7,373 nucleotides of DNA from positions 1-7,373 of the forward strand of contig DJSA01000078.1 in the NCBI GenBank assembly GCA_002438905.1. Reading direction: 5' to 3'. The notes beneath the pieces are model-generated. The model was not told the DNA's origin, ran no database searches, and saw only the letters and a program-made list of their open reading frames with translations. This DNA comes from Bacteroidales bacterium UBA6346 (GTDB lineage: Bacteria > Bacteroidota > Bacteroidia > Bacteroidales > UBA932). A program made the translations under genes and the position numbers. Below, piece by piece: positions 1 through 5,875 of the stretch (positions are counted from its first letter, which is position 1; every line of letters begins with the position of its first letter).

Positions 1-2
1 TC

Positions 3-77
3 CCCGCAAAACTCTTCAGCAAGGTGGTCTATGGCTACATCGGAGTCTGCGGGGTGATAATATTGCTGACGGTATGA
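3..77 (+). CDS. C-terminal end of a probable membrane protein (5' part outside window)
   Basis: Reading from position 3, 24 sense codons run to TGA at 75-77. The peptide ends in YGYIGVCGVIILLTV, a hydrophobic stretch long enough for most of a membrane-spanning helix, after a short basic part (AKLFSKVV). Codon choice (CTC TTC AGC AAG GTG GTC TAT GGC TAC ATC) resembles the recognised genes here. The other two forward frames end at similar places but give peptides without such character. A stem-loop follows 3 nt after the stop, as expected at a gene end. The gene would converge on gdhA. The family cannot be named from 24 residues, and a chance open stretch is possible. Confidence 0.45.
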   Translation, partial: PAKLFSKVVYGYIGVCGVIILLTV

Positions 78-80
78 GGT

Positions 81-106
81 GCGGGCATTTCGATTGAAAC
101 GCCCGC
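81..106 (-). terminator. Stem-loop between convergent genes, possible gdhA 3' hairpin
   Basis: The arms GCGGGCATTT (81-90) and AAACGCCCGC (97-106) enclose a 6-nt loop. On the plus-strand RNA one pair is an A-C mismatch (87/100). On the minus-strand RNA the same pair is G-U, giving an unbroken 10-bp stem, so the structure fits best in the 3' part of the gdhA transcript. It lies about 70 nt beyond the gdhA stop and 3 nt after the stop of the convergent partial gene. Neither strand has a clear U-tract after the stem, so it may be a stability or processing hairpin rather than a classic intrinsic terminator. Confidence 0.45.
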
Positions 107-114
107 AATCTACA

Positions 115-174
115 TATAACAAGGGGGATGCCCTATTTGCCAAATATAATAAGGGGGATGCCCTACTTGCCAAA
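115..174. repeat. Two tandem copies of a 30-bp repeat downstream of gdhA
   Basis: Unit 1 (115-144) and unit 2 (145-174) are directly adjacent and identical at 28 of 30 positions; they differ at 120/150 (C/T) and 136/166 (T/C). Each contains the core AAGGGGGATGCCCTA and ends in TTGCCAAA. The core holds a small dyad, AGGG-ggatg-CCCT. The array ends 3 nt from the gdhA stop codon, so it would form the start of the gdhA 3' untranslated region. The period of 30 is a multiple of three, and a forward frame stays open through both units, but nothing suggests that frame is a gene. The function is unknown. Confidence 0.85.
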
Positions 175-177
175 AAA

Positions 178-1515
178 CTACACAACCCCCTGCTCAAGCA
201 TCGCCCTGGCAACTTTCATGAAACCGGCGATGTTGGCTCCCTTGACGTAGTTCACGTAGCCGGAAGGTTCTGTTCCGTGTGCCACGCAGGTCTCGTGGAT
301 GCTGTGCATGATTTCGTGCAGCTTGGAGTCAACTTCTTCTGCTGTCCATGAGATGTGCATTGCGTTCTGGGTCATCTCAAGTCCGGAAGTCGCCACACCG
401 CCCGCATTCACGGCCTTGCCCGGAGCGAAGATTATTCCGGCCGTCTGGAATGCCGAGATGGCTTCAGGAGTGCAGCCCATGTTGGAAACTTCAGCGCAGA
501 GTTTCACCCCATTGGCAATCAGTTCCCTCGCATCCTCACCGGTCATCTCATTCTGGAAAGCGCAAGGCATTGCAACGTCGCACGACACGCTCCAGGACTT
601 TCTATCCGGTGTAAAGACAGTGCCTAGGAATTTCTGCGAGAACGGGGCAACGACATTGTTGTTGGAGGCACGAAGTTCAAGCATATAGGCAATCTGCTCC
701 TGCGTCATTCCTTCGGGAATTTCAACGACCCCGTCAGGACCTGAAATGGCAACCACCTTAGCGCCCAGTTCAGTGGCCTTTTTTGCCGTCCCCCAAGCGA
801 CATTTCCGAAACCTGAGACCGCCACGCGCATCCCCTTCAGGTCAAGCCCGGCACGATGCAGCATATCCCGGACGAAATAAACCGCGCCGTAGCCTGTTGC
901 CTCCGGACGAATCAGCGAACCTCCCCAAGCCATGCCCTTGCCTGTCAACACGCCTGTGTGCTCCCTCGCAAGTTTCTTGTACATCCCGAAAAGATAACCT
1001 ATTTCGCGTCCTCCCACGCCCACGTCCCCGGCCGGAACATCTGTATCTGGCCCGATATTCCGCCAAAGTTCAAGCATGAACGCCTGACAGAAACGCATTA
1101 TCTCCGCATCCGACTTGCCCTTGGGGTCAAAGTCCGAACCACCCTTGCCGCCGCCCATAGGAAGGGTCGTGAGTGCGTTCTTGAAAGTCTGCTCAAAGCC
1201 AAGAAACTTCAGCATGGAGACGTTTACGGCAGGGTGGAAGCGCAGCCCGCCCTTGTAAGGGCCGATGGCGCAGTTGAACTGCACCCTGTAGCCGGTATTC
1301 ACCCGTATCTCTCCCCTGTCGTCCACCCAGGTCACCTTGAATGTGAAAATCCTGTCCGGCTCCACAAGCCGCTCGACAATCCGCGCCGCCTCAAACTCCG
1401 GATGCTCGTTGTATGTCTCCTCAATGGTCTCCAGGACTTCCCGCACTGCCTGCAGGTACTCCCTCTGCTCCCCATACTTCGCCTCCAGCGAGGCCATAAT
1501 CCTTTCAGTCTTCAT
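178..1515 (-). CDS. gdhA: Glutamate dehydrogenase, hexameric NAD(P)-dependent type
   Basis: Cytoplasmic enzyme that interconverts 2-oxoglutarate plus ammonium and glutamate using NAD(P)H. The 445 residues match the usual length of the hexameric bacterial family. The substrate domain comes first (about 1-200), then a Rossmann domain (about 200-375), then the C-terminal helices. Expected active-site residues are present: Lys88 in PYKGG, Lys112 in FKNAL, catalytic Lys124 in PMGGGKGG, Asp164 in PAGDVGVG and Ser377 in ATSGLEM. The dinucleotide-binding turn is GFGNVA (235-240). Phe236, Pro260 and Asp261 equal the residues that favour NAD in the Clostridium symbiosum enzyme, so the coenzyme may be NAD or both. 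The ATG at 1515 is preceded by an A-rich leader without a Shine-Dalgarno site, as is normal in this phylum. The gene probably has its own promoter beyond a strong hairpin (1547-1580) and is not part of the skp operon. Confidence 0.97.
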   Translation of the reverse strand: MKTERIMASLEAKYGEQREYLQAVREVLETIEETYNEHPEFEAARIVERLVEPDRIFTFKVTWVDDRGEIRVNTGYRVQFNCAIGPYKGGLRFHPAVNVSMLKFLGFEQTFKNALTTLPMGGGKGGSDFDPKGKSDAEIMRFCQAFMLELWRNIGPDTDVPAGDVGVGGREIGYLFGMYKKLAREHTGVLTGKGMAWGGSLIRPEATGYGAVYFVRDMLHRAGLDLKGMRVAVSGFGNVAWGTAKKATELGAKVVAISGPDGVVEIPEGMTQEQIAYMLELRASNNNVVAPFSQKFLGTVFTPDRKSWSVSCDVAMPCAFQNEMTGEDARELIANGVKLCAEVSNMGCTPEAISAFQTAGIIFAPGKAVNAGGVATSGLEMTQNAMHISWTAEEVDSKLHEIMHSIHETCVAHGTEPSGYVNYVKGANIAGFMKVARAMLEQGVV

Positions 1516-1543
1516 GTTTCAGTGTTTTAGTGGTCATTAACGC

Positions 1544-1580
1544 AAAAAGGACCTTGTGAACAAAAATTCACAAAGTCCTT
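1544..1580 (-). terminator. Terminator-like hairpin upstream of gdhA; may also be its leader hairpin
   Basis: On the minus strand AAGGACTTTGTGAA (1580-1567), a 6-nt loop and TTCACAAGGTCCTT (1560-1547) are followed by TTT, making five U residues in a row across the stem end. The 14-bp stem is continuous if one G-U pair (1553/1574) is allowed; on the plus strand that pair would be a C-A mismatch, so the minus strand is the functional one. It lies about 215 nt after the skp stop, where it could end the nadK-uppS-bamA-skp transcript. It also lies only about 30 nt before the gdhA ATG, too close for a promoter to fit between, so the gdhA transcript should carry it too. Confidence 0.7.
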
Positions 1581-1583
1581 CAA

Positions 1584-1614
1584 TTAATATATTTCAGAAG
1601 CCCGCCATAACAAA
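1584..1614 (-). promoter_or_regulatory. Candidate Bacteroidota-type promoter for gdhA
   Basis: On the minus strand TTTG (1614-1611) is separated by exactly 19 nt from TATATTAA (1591-1584). The Bacteroides consensus is TTTG, about 19-21 nt, then TAnnTTTG. The upstream box is perfect and the -7 box matches four of the six fixed positions. The predicted start of transcription would be near 1580, at the first base of the hairpin described for 1544-1580, giving a leader of about 65 nt. The assignment rests on consensus matching only. Confidence 0.4.
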
Positions 1615-1695
1615 GCCCCATCAATATTTATCTCATATTAAAAATCACAGCAGCACTCAAGTTTCTGAGATGTAAAAATGTCATAAGCGGTGCGA

Positions 1696-1710
1696 TTGCA
1701 TGGCATGCAA
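1696..1710. promoter_or_regulatory. Perfect 7-1-7 inverted repeat, operator-like
   Basis: TTGCATG-G-CATGCAA is a perfect dyad with 7-bp arms around a single base. It lies in the 278-bp skp-gdhA spacer, about 80 nt upstream of the candidate gdhA -33 box, and ends one base before the long hairpin at 1712. A short symmetric site of this kind is typical of a dimeric DNA-binding regulator, but no regulator gene lies in the window and I do not recognise the motif. Confidence 0.4.
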
Positions 1711-1711
1711 G

Positions 1712-1752
1712 AGATTAAACTCCAGCAACCTGATGGTTTGAGGATTTAATCT
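1712..1752 (-). other. Composite hairpin in the skp 3' region
   Basis: The outer arms AGATTAAA (1712-1719) and TTTAATCT (1745-1752) pair perfectly. Inside, TCC (1721-1723) pairs with GGA (1742-1744) past one bulged base. After a 3x3 internal loop, AACC (1727-1730) pairs with GGTT (1735-1738) around a TGAT loop. It starts about 40 nt beyond the skp stop and would lie in the 3' untranslated part of the nadK-uppS-bamA-skp mRNA. No U-tract follows on either strand, so a stability or processing element is more likely than a terminator. The strand shown assumes it is transcribed with skp. Confidence 0.4.
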
Positions 1753-1793
1753 GTCGCAGCACAACGCAGCAAGCGTACCATTTAGGGCGTTTT

Positions 1794-2375
1794 TTACTGC
1801 TGTTGAGCGGCAGCGGCCTTCGCCTGTAGTTCCTCCTGAAGCGAAGCCAGCGTGCGTCCCTCAGGAATGCCGAGAATCACGCGAAGTTCGGGAGTGAGGT
1901 CGACACTCTGCGCCGGATCGACATAAAGGACAGAATTCACGTCAAACACGTAGGCGAGTTTCTTGTCCTTCGCGATTTTCTGAATCTCCTCGTTCACCTT
2001 CTGATAAATCGGTGCCTGAAGGCTCTGCTGCATCTGCTGAAGTTCCTGTCCAATGGACTGTTCAAACTCCTGAAGACGAGTGTATATGTCTTGAAGTTCC
2101 TTCTCCTTTGAAGCCTTGATTGCCGGAGTCCATGAGCCCTGCTTCTGCTGAAAAGTGGTGTTCTTCGACTGGAACTCCTCCATCATCGCGGTGTACGTCT
2201 CGTTAGCCTCCTTCTGAGCCTCTTCAAGACGAGTTCTCACTGTGTCCATTGCAGGCATGAGTTGGATGAGCTCAGTGGTGTTGACATGCCCTGTGGTTAC
2301 GTTCTGGGCAAATGCAGCCGTTGCAAAGAGCGATGCGACTGCTACAAAAAGCATTTTTTTCATTTTATAAAGCAT
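1794..2375 (-). CDS. skp: OmpH/Skp-family periplasmic chaperone
   Basis: Periplasmic holdase that binds unfolded outer-membrane proteins and delivers them to the BAM machine. A signal peptide is clear: basic start (MKKM), hydrophobic run, then AFA-Q with cleavage after about residue 23. The mature part has the family plan: a short beta-forming start (TTGHVNTTELIQLMP, 27-41), a Gln/Glu/Lys-rich helical hairpin without prolines over about 45-120, and the conserved return segment IAKDKKLAYVFDVNSVLYVD (134-153). The tail ends in Ala/Gln residues. The 193 residues exceed E. coli Skp but fit Bacteroidota members. A second ATG at 2363 gives the more typical start MKKMLF and 189 residues, and may be the true start. 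It follows bamA by 73 nt and is probably co-transcribed with it. Only one copy is present here, although two in tandem are common in the phylum. Confidence 0.93.
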   Translation of the reverse strand: MLYKMKKMLFVAVASLFATAAFAQNVTTGHVNTTELIQLMPAMDTVRTRLEEAQKEANETYTAMMEEFQSKNTTFQQKQGSWTPAIKASKEKELQDIYTRLQEFEQSIGQELQQMQQSLQAPIYQKVNEEIQKIAKDKKLAYVFDVNSVLYVDPAQSVDLTPELRVILGIPEGRTLASLQEELQAKAAAAQQQ

Positions 2376-2392
2376 TTTAATTATTCAATTCT

Positions 2393-2421
2393 GACATTCT
2401 CCGGGACAAACCCCGCCTGTC
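2393..2421 (-). other. Two-tier hairpin between bamA and skp
   Basis: GACA (2393-2396) pairs with TGTC (2418-2421). Inside it CGGG (2402-2405) pairs with CCCG (2412-2415) around a 6-nt loop. The element sits in the 73-nt bamA-skp spacer, about 18-30 nt before the skp start codons, where it could affect mRNA processing or the relative output of the two genes. The stems are short and the function is a guess. Confidence 0.25.
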
Positions 2422-2448
2422 TATGCTAAACCTATGCCACATGAGGGC

Positions 2449-5034
2449 TTAGAACTGCTGCCCGATGACGAAGTGGAACTGGCTCTTGCCGTTCACAGAG
2501 TCGTCGAAGCCATATCCCCAGTCAACTCCGAGCAGACCGATCATCGGGAGGAATACCCTCACGCCGACACCGGCAGAGCGCTTAATCTGGAACGGGTTGA
2601 AGTTACGCAGGTCGCTCCAGCAGTTACCGCCCTCAAGGAAGAGCAGTGCATAAATCGTGGACTGCGGCTGAAGAACCACCGGGTAGCGAAGTTCGACAGT
2701 GAACTTGTCATAGACGTTTCCGGCATAATAGTTTCCGGAAGTATTATATTGTGAGGTGCTGGTCGGAGTGAGCGAGTAGTTTTCGTAGCCGCGCAGGGAC
2801 ACGATATCTGAACCATAGGTGTCGTACCCCGACATTCCATCACCACCGACGCGGAAGCCCTCGAACGGCGAATATCCCCATTTCCTGTTATAGTATCCGA
2901 GAAATCCGAACTGCGCCCGCGTCATCAGGACAAGATCACCGATGAGTTTCGTATAGACGGCTCCCTTGAACTGCCACTTATGATACTCAATCCACTTGTA
3001 TCTCGTCTCCGACGATTGGAGATTATAATCGATATCCCGAGGATTCTTTATCGTCGGTTTGCCGTTCTCGTCCAAGACCCCGTAATCCTTCCTTCTAAGG
3101 AGAGAGTAAGGCGGCGTCAGCTGAAGCGAAATCGAGAAGTCCGAACCCTGCCGAGGATAAATCTGCTGGTCGGTAGAGTTTCGAGAGAGGCTTATCATGT
3201 AGCTGAGGTTGTGAGAGATACCCGTGTTGAACAGGAAATTGTACTGCCAATCCTTCAGGCTATATGTCTGCCAACTGAGTTGGTTGTAGAGGACAAAGTA
3301 GTTGTCCGGCCATTTAAGACGTGTACCGATGCCGGCTGCGAATCCATACACCTCCATATATTGGTCGTTGTTCAGGATGTTGAACGCAAGATAGGAGTTT
3401 GTCTGACGCGTGTAGTAAAGCGACAGGTTCAGCGAGGTCGGCTTCTTTCCGAACAGCCATGGCTCGGAAAAACTTGCGGAAAGCGAGGTATAATAAGTTC
3501 CGTTTGTCTGAAATCTGAACGCAAGATTCTGCGCGTCTCCAAGCGGAACCGGACGCCATGCCGTCTTGTCGAAGAAACGGTGCGTTGAGAAATTGTTGAA
3601 ACTTACACCGACGGTGGCCACGAACGTGTTGCCGCCCCATCCGCCCGAGAGTTCAAGCTGGCTCGAAGGCTTCTCTGTCACGTTGTAGACGATGTCCACC
3701 GTGTTGTTGAGCTGATTAGGAAGGATTGAATAGCCCTTATTCGGATCCGCAATGGCTTCCGGATCGAACTGCCCCATGGACGCGATTTCACGGATGGAAC
3801 GCTCGAAATCTGACTGACTGAAAAGATAGCCCGGACGAGTAAACACCTGACGGCGAACGACTTTCTCGTTGGTGAGATCATTTCCGTTGATTATGATATT
3901 GTTGAGCGTCGCCTGCTTGCCCTCCACGACACGCATCTCCACATCCACGGAATCCCCGACGACATTGAGTTCGACAGGCTGGATATTGAAGAAAAGATAG
4001 CCGTTGTCCCTATAAAGTTTCGACACGTCATATTCGTTCTGCTTCCCGCCGCCGAAGAGACGTTTCTCCATAGTTACGACGTCATACACATCACCCTTCT
4101 TGATCTGAAGAATCTCGTTCAGCGTCTCGGCTGAATACACGGAATTTCCCGTCCACGTGATGTTCCTGAAGTAGTATCTCTTGCCCTGATCTATCTTAAG
4201 GTCGATCTCAAGTTTGCCCGGCTCGACGAAATACACAGTATCACTGAGGACTCTAGCATCCCTATAACCAGCCTCATTAAAGGCCTCGATGAGACCTTTC
4301 TTGTCATTCTTGTATTCCGTTTCGTTAAATTTCTTGGACTTGAAGAAGTTCTGAAACCTCTTGTCCCTTGTCTTTTTCATTGACTTCACGAGCTTTGACT
4401 CCTTGACAGCATAAGTTCCACCGAAGTCAATCTTCTTAATCCGGACCTTCTCTTTCCTGTTTATTGCGAAGTTCACGCGGATTGCCCCCTTGACAAGGGT
4501 GTCGCGCTTTGTCTGAATGTCAACAGTTGCATTGTTGTAGCCCTTCTCCACATAGAAGCGCTTTATGATGTCCGTAGAAGTCTTGGCGACATAGTCTGAA
4601 AAGACTCCTCCCGGTTTGAGGTTCAGCCGTTCCTTGAGATCCTTCTGATCACCGCTCTTTATTCCGGAAAAAGTCCATCTGGACACGCGCGGACGCTCGG
4701 TCACGCTTATCTTGAAGAACGCCGTGTCCCTCGCAGGATTGAGGGAGTCAATGGCCACGGAGACATCCTCAAAATAACGCCTTTGCCACATCTTGTCAAT
4801 AAGAAGCGAGAAGAAATCGCTCGGAACCGTCACTTCCATGCCTTCCCGCAGACCGCTGAGCTGTATTATCTGGTCTCGGTTCACATAGTTACTTCCCTCA
4901 ATGGTGACCCCACCGACAATATATTTCTGAGGATTGTTATAATCCACCGTCACTCCAGACTGTGCCCACGCAACTGCCCCACCAAGGACAAACAGGACAG
5001 CCCAGCAGAGCAGGAATCTTAGTCTAATCGCCAT
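2449..5034 (-). CDS. bamA: BamA, outer-membrane protein assembly factor
   Basis: Core Omp85 protein of the BAM complex, which folds and inserts beta-barrel proteins in the outer membrane. The 861 residues begin with a signal peptide (MAIRLRF, hydrophobic core, AWA-Q, cleavage about residue 24). Five POTRA domains follow at roughly 35-112, 115-195, 198-285, 288-370 and 373-455, then a 16-strand-type barrel from about 457 to the end. The barrel contains YPRQGS (626-631) and the loop-6 motif LRGY (747-750, the family's V/L-R-G-F/Y), and the last residue is Phe861, the usual outer-membrane signal. POTRA3 carries a very basic insert (about 211-243, many Lys and Phe), known from other Bacteroidota. 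The gene lies 77 nt after uppS and 73 nt before skp. A -7 promoter box and a small hairpin in the upstream gap suggest that bamA-skp may also be transcribed independently of uppS. Confidence 0.97.
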   Translation of the reverse strand: MAIRLRFLLCWAVLFVLGGAVAWAQSGVTVDYNNPQKYIVGGVTIEGSNYVNRDQIIQLSGLREGMEVTVPSDFFSLLIDKMWQRRYFEDVSVAIDSLNPARDTAFFKISVTERPRVSRWTFSGIKSGDQKDLKERLNLKPGGVFSDYVAKTSTDIIKRFYVEKGYNNATVDIQTKRDTLVKGAIRVNFAINRKEKVRIKKIDFGGTYAVKESKLVKSMKKTRDKRFQNFFKSKKFNETEYKNDKKGLIEAFNEAGYRDARVLSDTVYFVEPGKLEIDLKIDQGKRYYFRNITWTGNSVYSAETLNEILQIKKGDVYDVVTMEKRLFGGGKQNEYDVSKLYRDNGYLFFNIQPVELNVVGDSVDVEMRVVEGKQATLNNIIINGNDLTNEKVVRRQVFTRPGYLFSQSDFERSIREIASMGQFDPEAIADPNKGYSILPNQLNNTVDIVYNVTEKPSSQLELSGGWGGNTFVATVGVSFNNFSTHRFFDKTAWRPVPLGDAQNLAFRFQTNGTYYTSLSASFSEPWLFGKKPTSLNLSLYYTRQTNSYLAFNILNNDQYMEVYGFAAGIGTRLKWPDNYFVLYNQLSWQTYSLKDWQYNFLFNTGISHNLSYMISLSRNSTDQQIYPRQGSDFSISLQLTPPYSLLRRKDYGVLDENGKPTIKNPRDIDYNLQSSETRYKWIEYHKWQFKGAVYTKLIGDLVLMTRAQFGFLGYYNRKWGYSPFEGFRVGGDGMSGYDTYGSDIVSLRGYENYSLTPTSTSQYNTSGNYYAGNVYDKFTVELRYPVVLQPQSTIYALLFLEGGNCWSDLRNFNPFQIKRSAGVGVRVFLPMIGLLGVDWGYGFDDSVNGKSQFHFVIGQQF

Positions 5035-5072
5035 CTATATCTACCAATATTATTTCGCATTTGATTCATAAA

Positions 5073-5105
5073 GTCCGTGCATGGCACGTACAACCTGCAA
5101 ATATA
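5073..5105 (-). promoter_or_regulatory. Candidate internal promoter and leader hairpin for bamA
   Basis: In the 77-nt gap after uppS the minus strand holds TATATTTG (5105-5098), an exact match to the Bacteroides -7 box TAnnTTTG. No good TTTG is found 19-21 nt upstream, which would fall inside the uppS end. A transcript starting near 5094 would almost immediately enter a hairpin: 8-bp arms at 5091-5084 and 5080-5073 with one mismatch and a 3-nt loop. The ATG follows about 40 nt after the hairpin. Confidence 0.4.
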
Positions 5106-5111
5106 TGCATT

Positions 5112-5834
5112 TTATTTCACTTTGCCATAGCGACGGTCGCGTTTTGCAAAGTTTTCAAGCGCGGCACGAAACTCCGGCTTCCTGAAGTCAGGCCACATCG
5201 TTTCGGTGAAAAGGAATTCCGAATATGCCGCCTGCCAAAGGAGATAATTGCTCAGACGCATTTCTCCGGATGTTCGTATTATGAGATCCGGATCCGGAAT
5301 GCCAGCAGTCACAAGATAGCCATCAAAACAAGACATATCTGCATTCTTCAGTCTTTCAAGAGCTTCTGGAGATTCGGCTGCCTCAACGGCCATTTTTTTT
5401 GCGGCTTGGAATATGTCCCACTTACCTGAATAACTAATGAAAAGGATAAGCGTCAGGTTCTTCCCGTCCTTGGTCTTTTCCATGCAGTCGTCAATCGTGG
5501 CATTGAGTTCGTCCGAAAGGCGTCCTCTGTGTCCGAGCACAATGAAACGCACCCCATTATTGAGAAATGTCGGCAGTTCATCTGTCATACACTTGGCAAT
5601 CAAGGACATAAGCCCAGAGACTTCATCCTCGGGTCTGTTCCAGTTTTCCTCTGAAAAAGCATATAGCGACAGATATTTCACTCCTTCCTCGACACAGGCT
5701 TCAGTACAAGCGCGCACCGACTCTACGCCCTCGAAATGTCCGAATATGCGTTCCTTACCCCTCGCCCTTGCCCATCGGCCGTTCCCGTCCATGATTATGG
5801 ACACGTGCACCGGCAGGTTATTCCTATTTTCCAT
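5112..5834 (-). CDS. uppS: Isoprenyl transferase (undecaprenyl diphosphate synthase)
   Basis: Cytoplasmic, membrane-associated cis-prenyltransferase. It adds isopentenyl diphosphate units to farnesyl diphosphate to build the C55 carrier lipid for peptidoglycan and surface glycans. With the start chosen here (240 residues) the key motifs are MDGNGRWA at 15-22 with catalytic Asp16, YAFSEENWNRP at 58-68, SYSGKWDI at 134-141 (NYGGRWDI in E. coli) and DLIIRTSGEMRLSNYLLWQ at 183-201, which holds the diphosphate-binding Arg. The frame stays open further upstream. ATG codons at 5870 and 5858 and a TTG at 5903 are possible; the last would overlap nadK by 28 nt. The ATG at 5834 is preferred because it places the first motif at the usual distance from the N-terminus and has an AT-rich leader. 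The gene follows nadK closely and is likely in the same operon. Confidence 0.94.
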   Translation of the reverse strand: MENRNNLPVHVSIIMDGNGRWARARGKERIFGHFEGVESVRACTEACVEEGVKYLSLYAFSEENWNRPEDEVSGLMSLIAKCMTDELPTFLNNGVRFIVLGHRGRLSDELNATIDDCMEKTKDGKNLTLILFISYSGKWDIFQAAKKMAVEAAESPEALERLKNADMSCFDGYLVTAGIPDPDLIIRTSGEMRLSNYLLWQAAYSEFLFTETMWPDFRKPEFRAALENFAKRDRRYGKVK

Positions 5835-5875
5835 AACTATAGTTTTATGCGGCGCCATGCCGGACGCCATTATGA

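Noticed and set aside
115..174. Possible CRISPR array
   Set aside because: The two 30-bp units are directly adjacent with no spacer between them and there are no cas genes.
856..1530. 224-codon open frame on the plus strand
   Set aside because: It lies wholly antisense to gdhA, whose product matches a known family along its whole length; the antisense peptide has no recognisable domain.
1581..1793. tRNA or known riboswitch in the skp-gdhA spacer
   Set aside because: No acceptor stem, TTCGA-type T-loop or other class-defining motif is present; only simple dyads are seen.
2422..2434. Separate skp promoter with the box TAGGTTTA
   Set aside because: The final base of the -7 box does not match, no TTTG was confirmed at the right distance, and the spacer is short enough for simple co-transcription with bamA.
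2980..3588. 202-codon open frame on the plus strand
   Set aside because: It is antisense to the BamA barrel region and reads as an Arg/Val/Leu-rich shadow peptide without family features.
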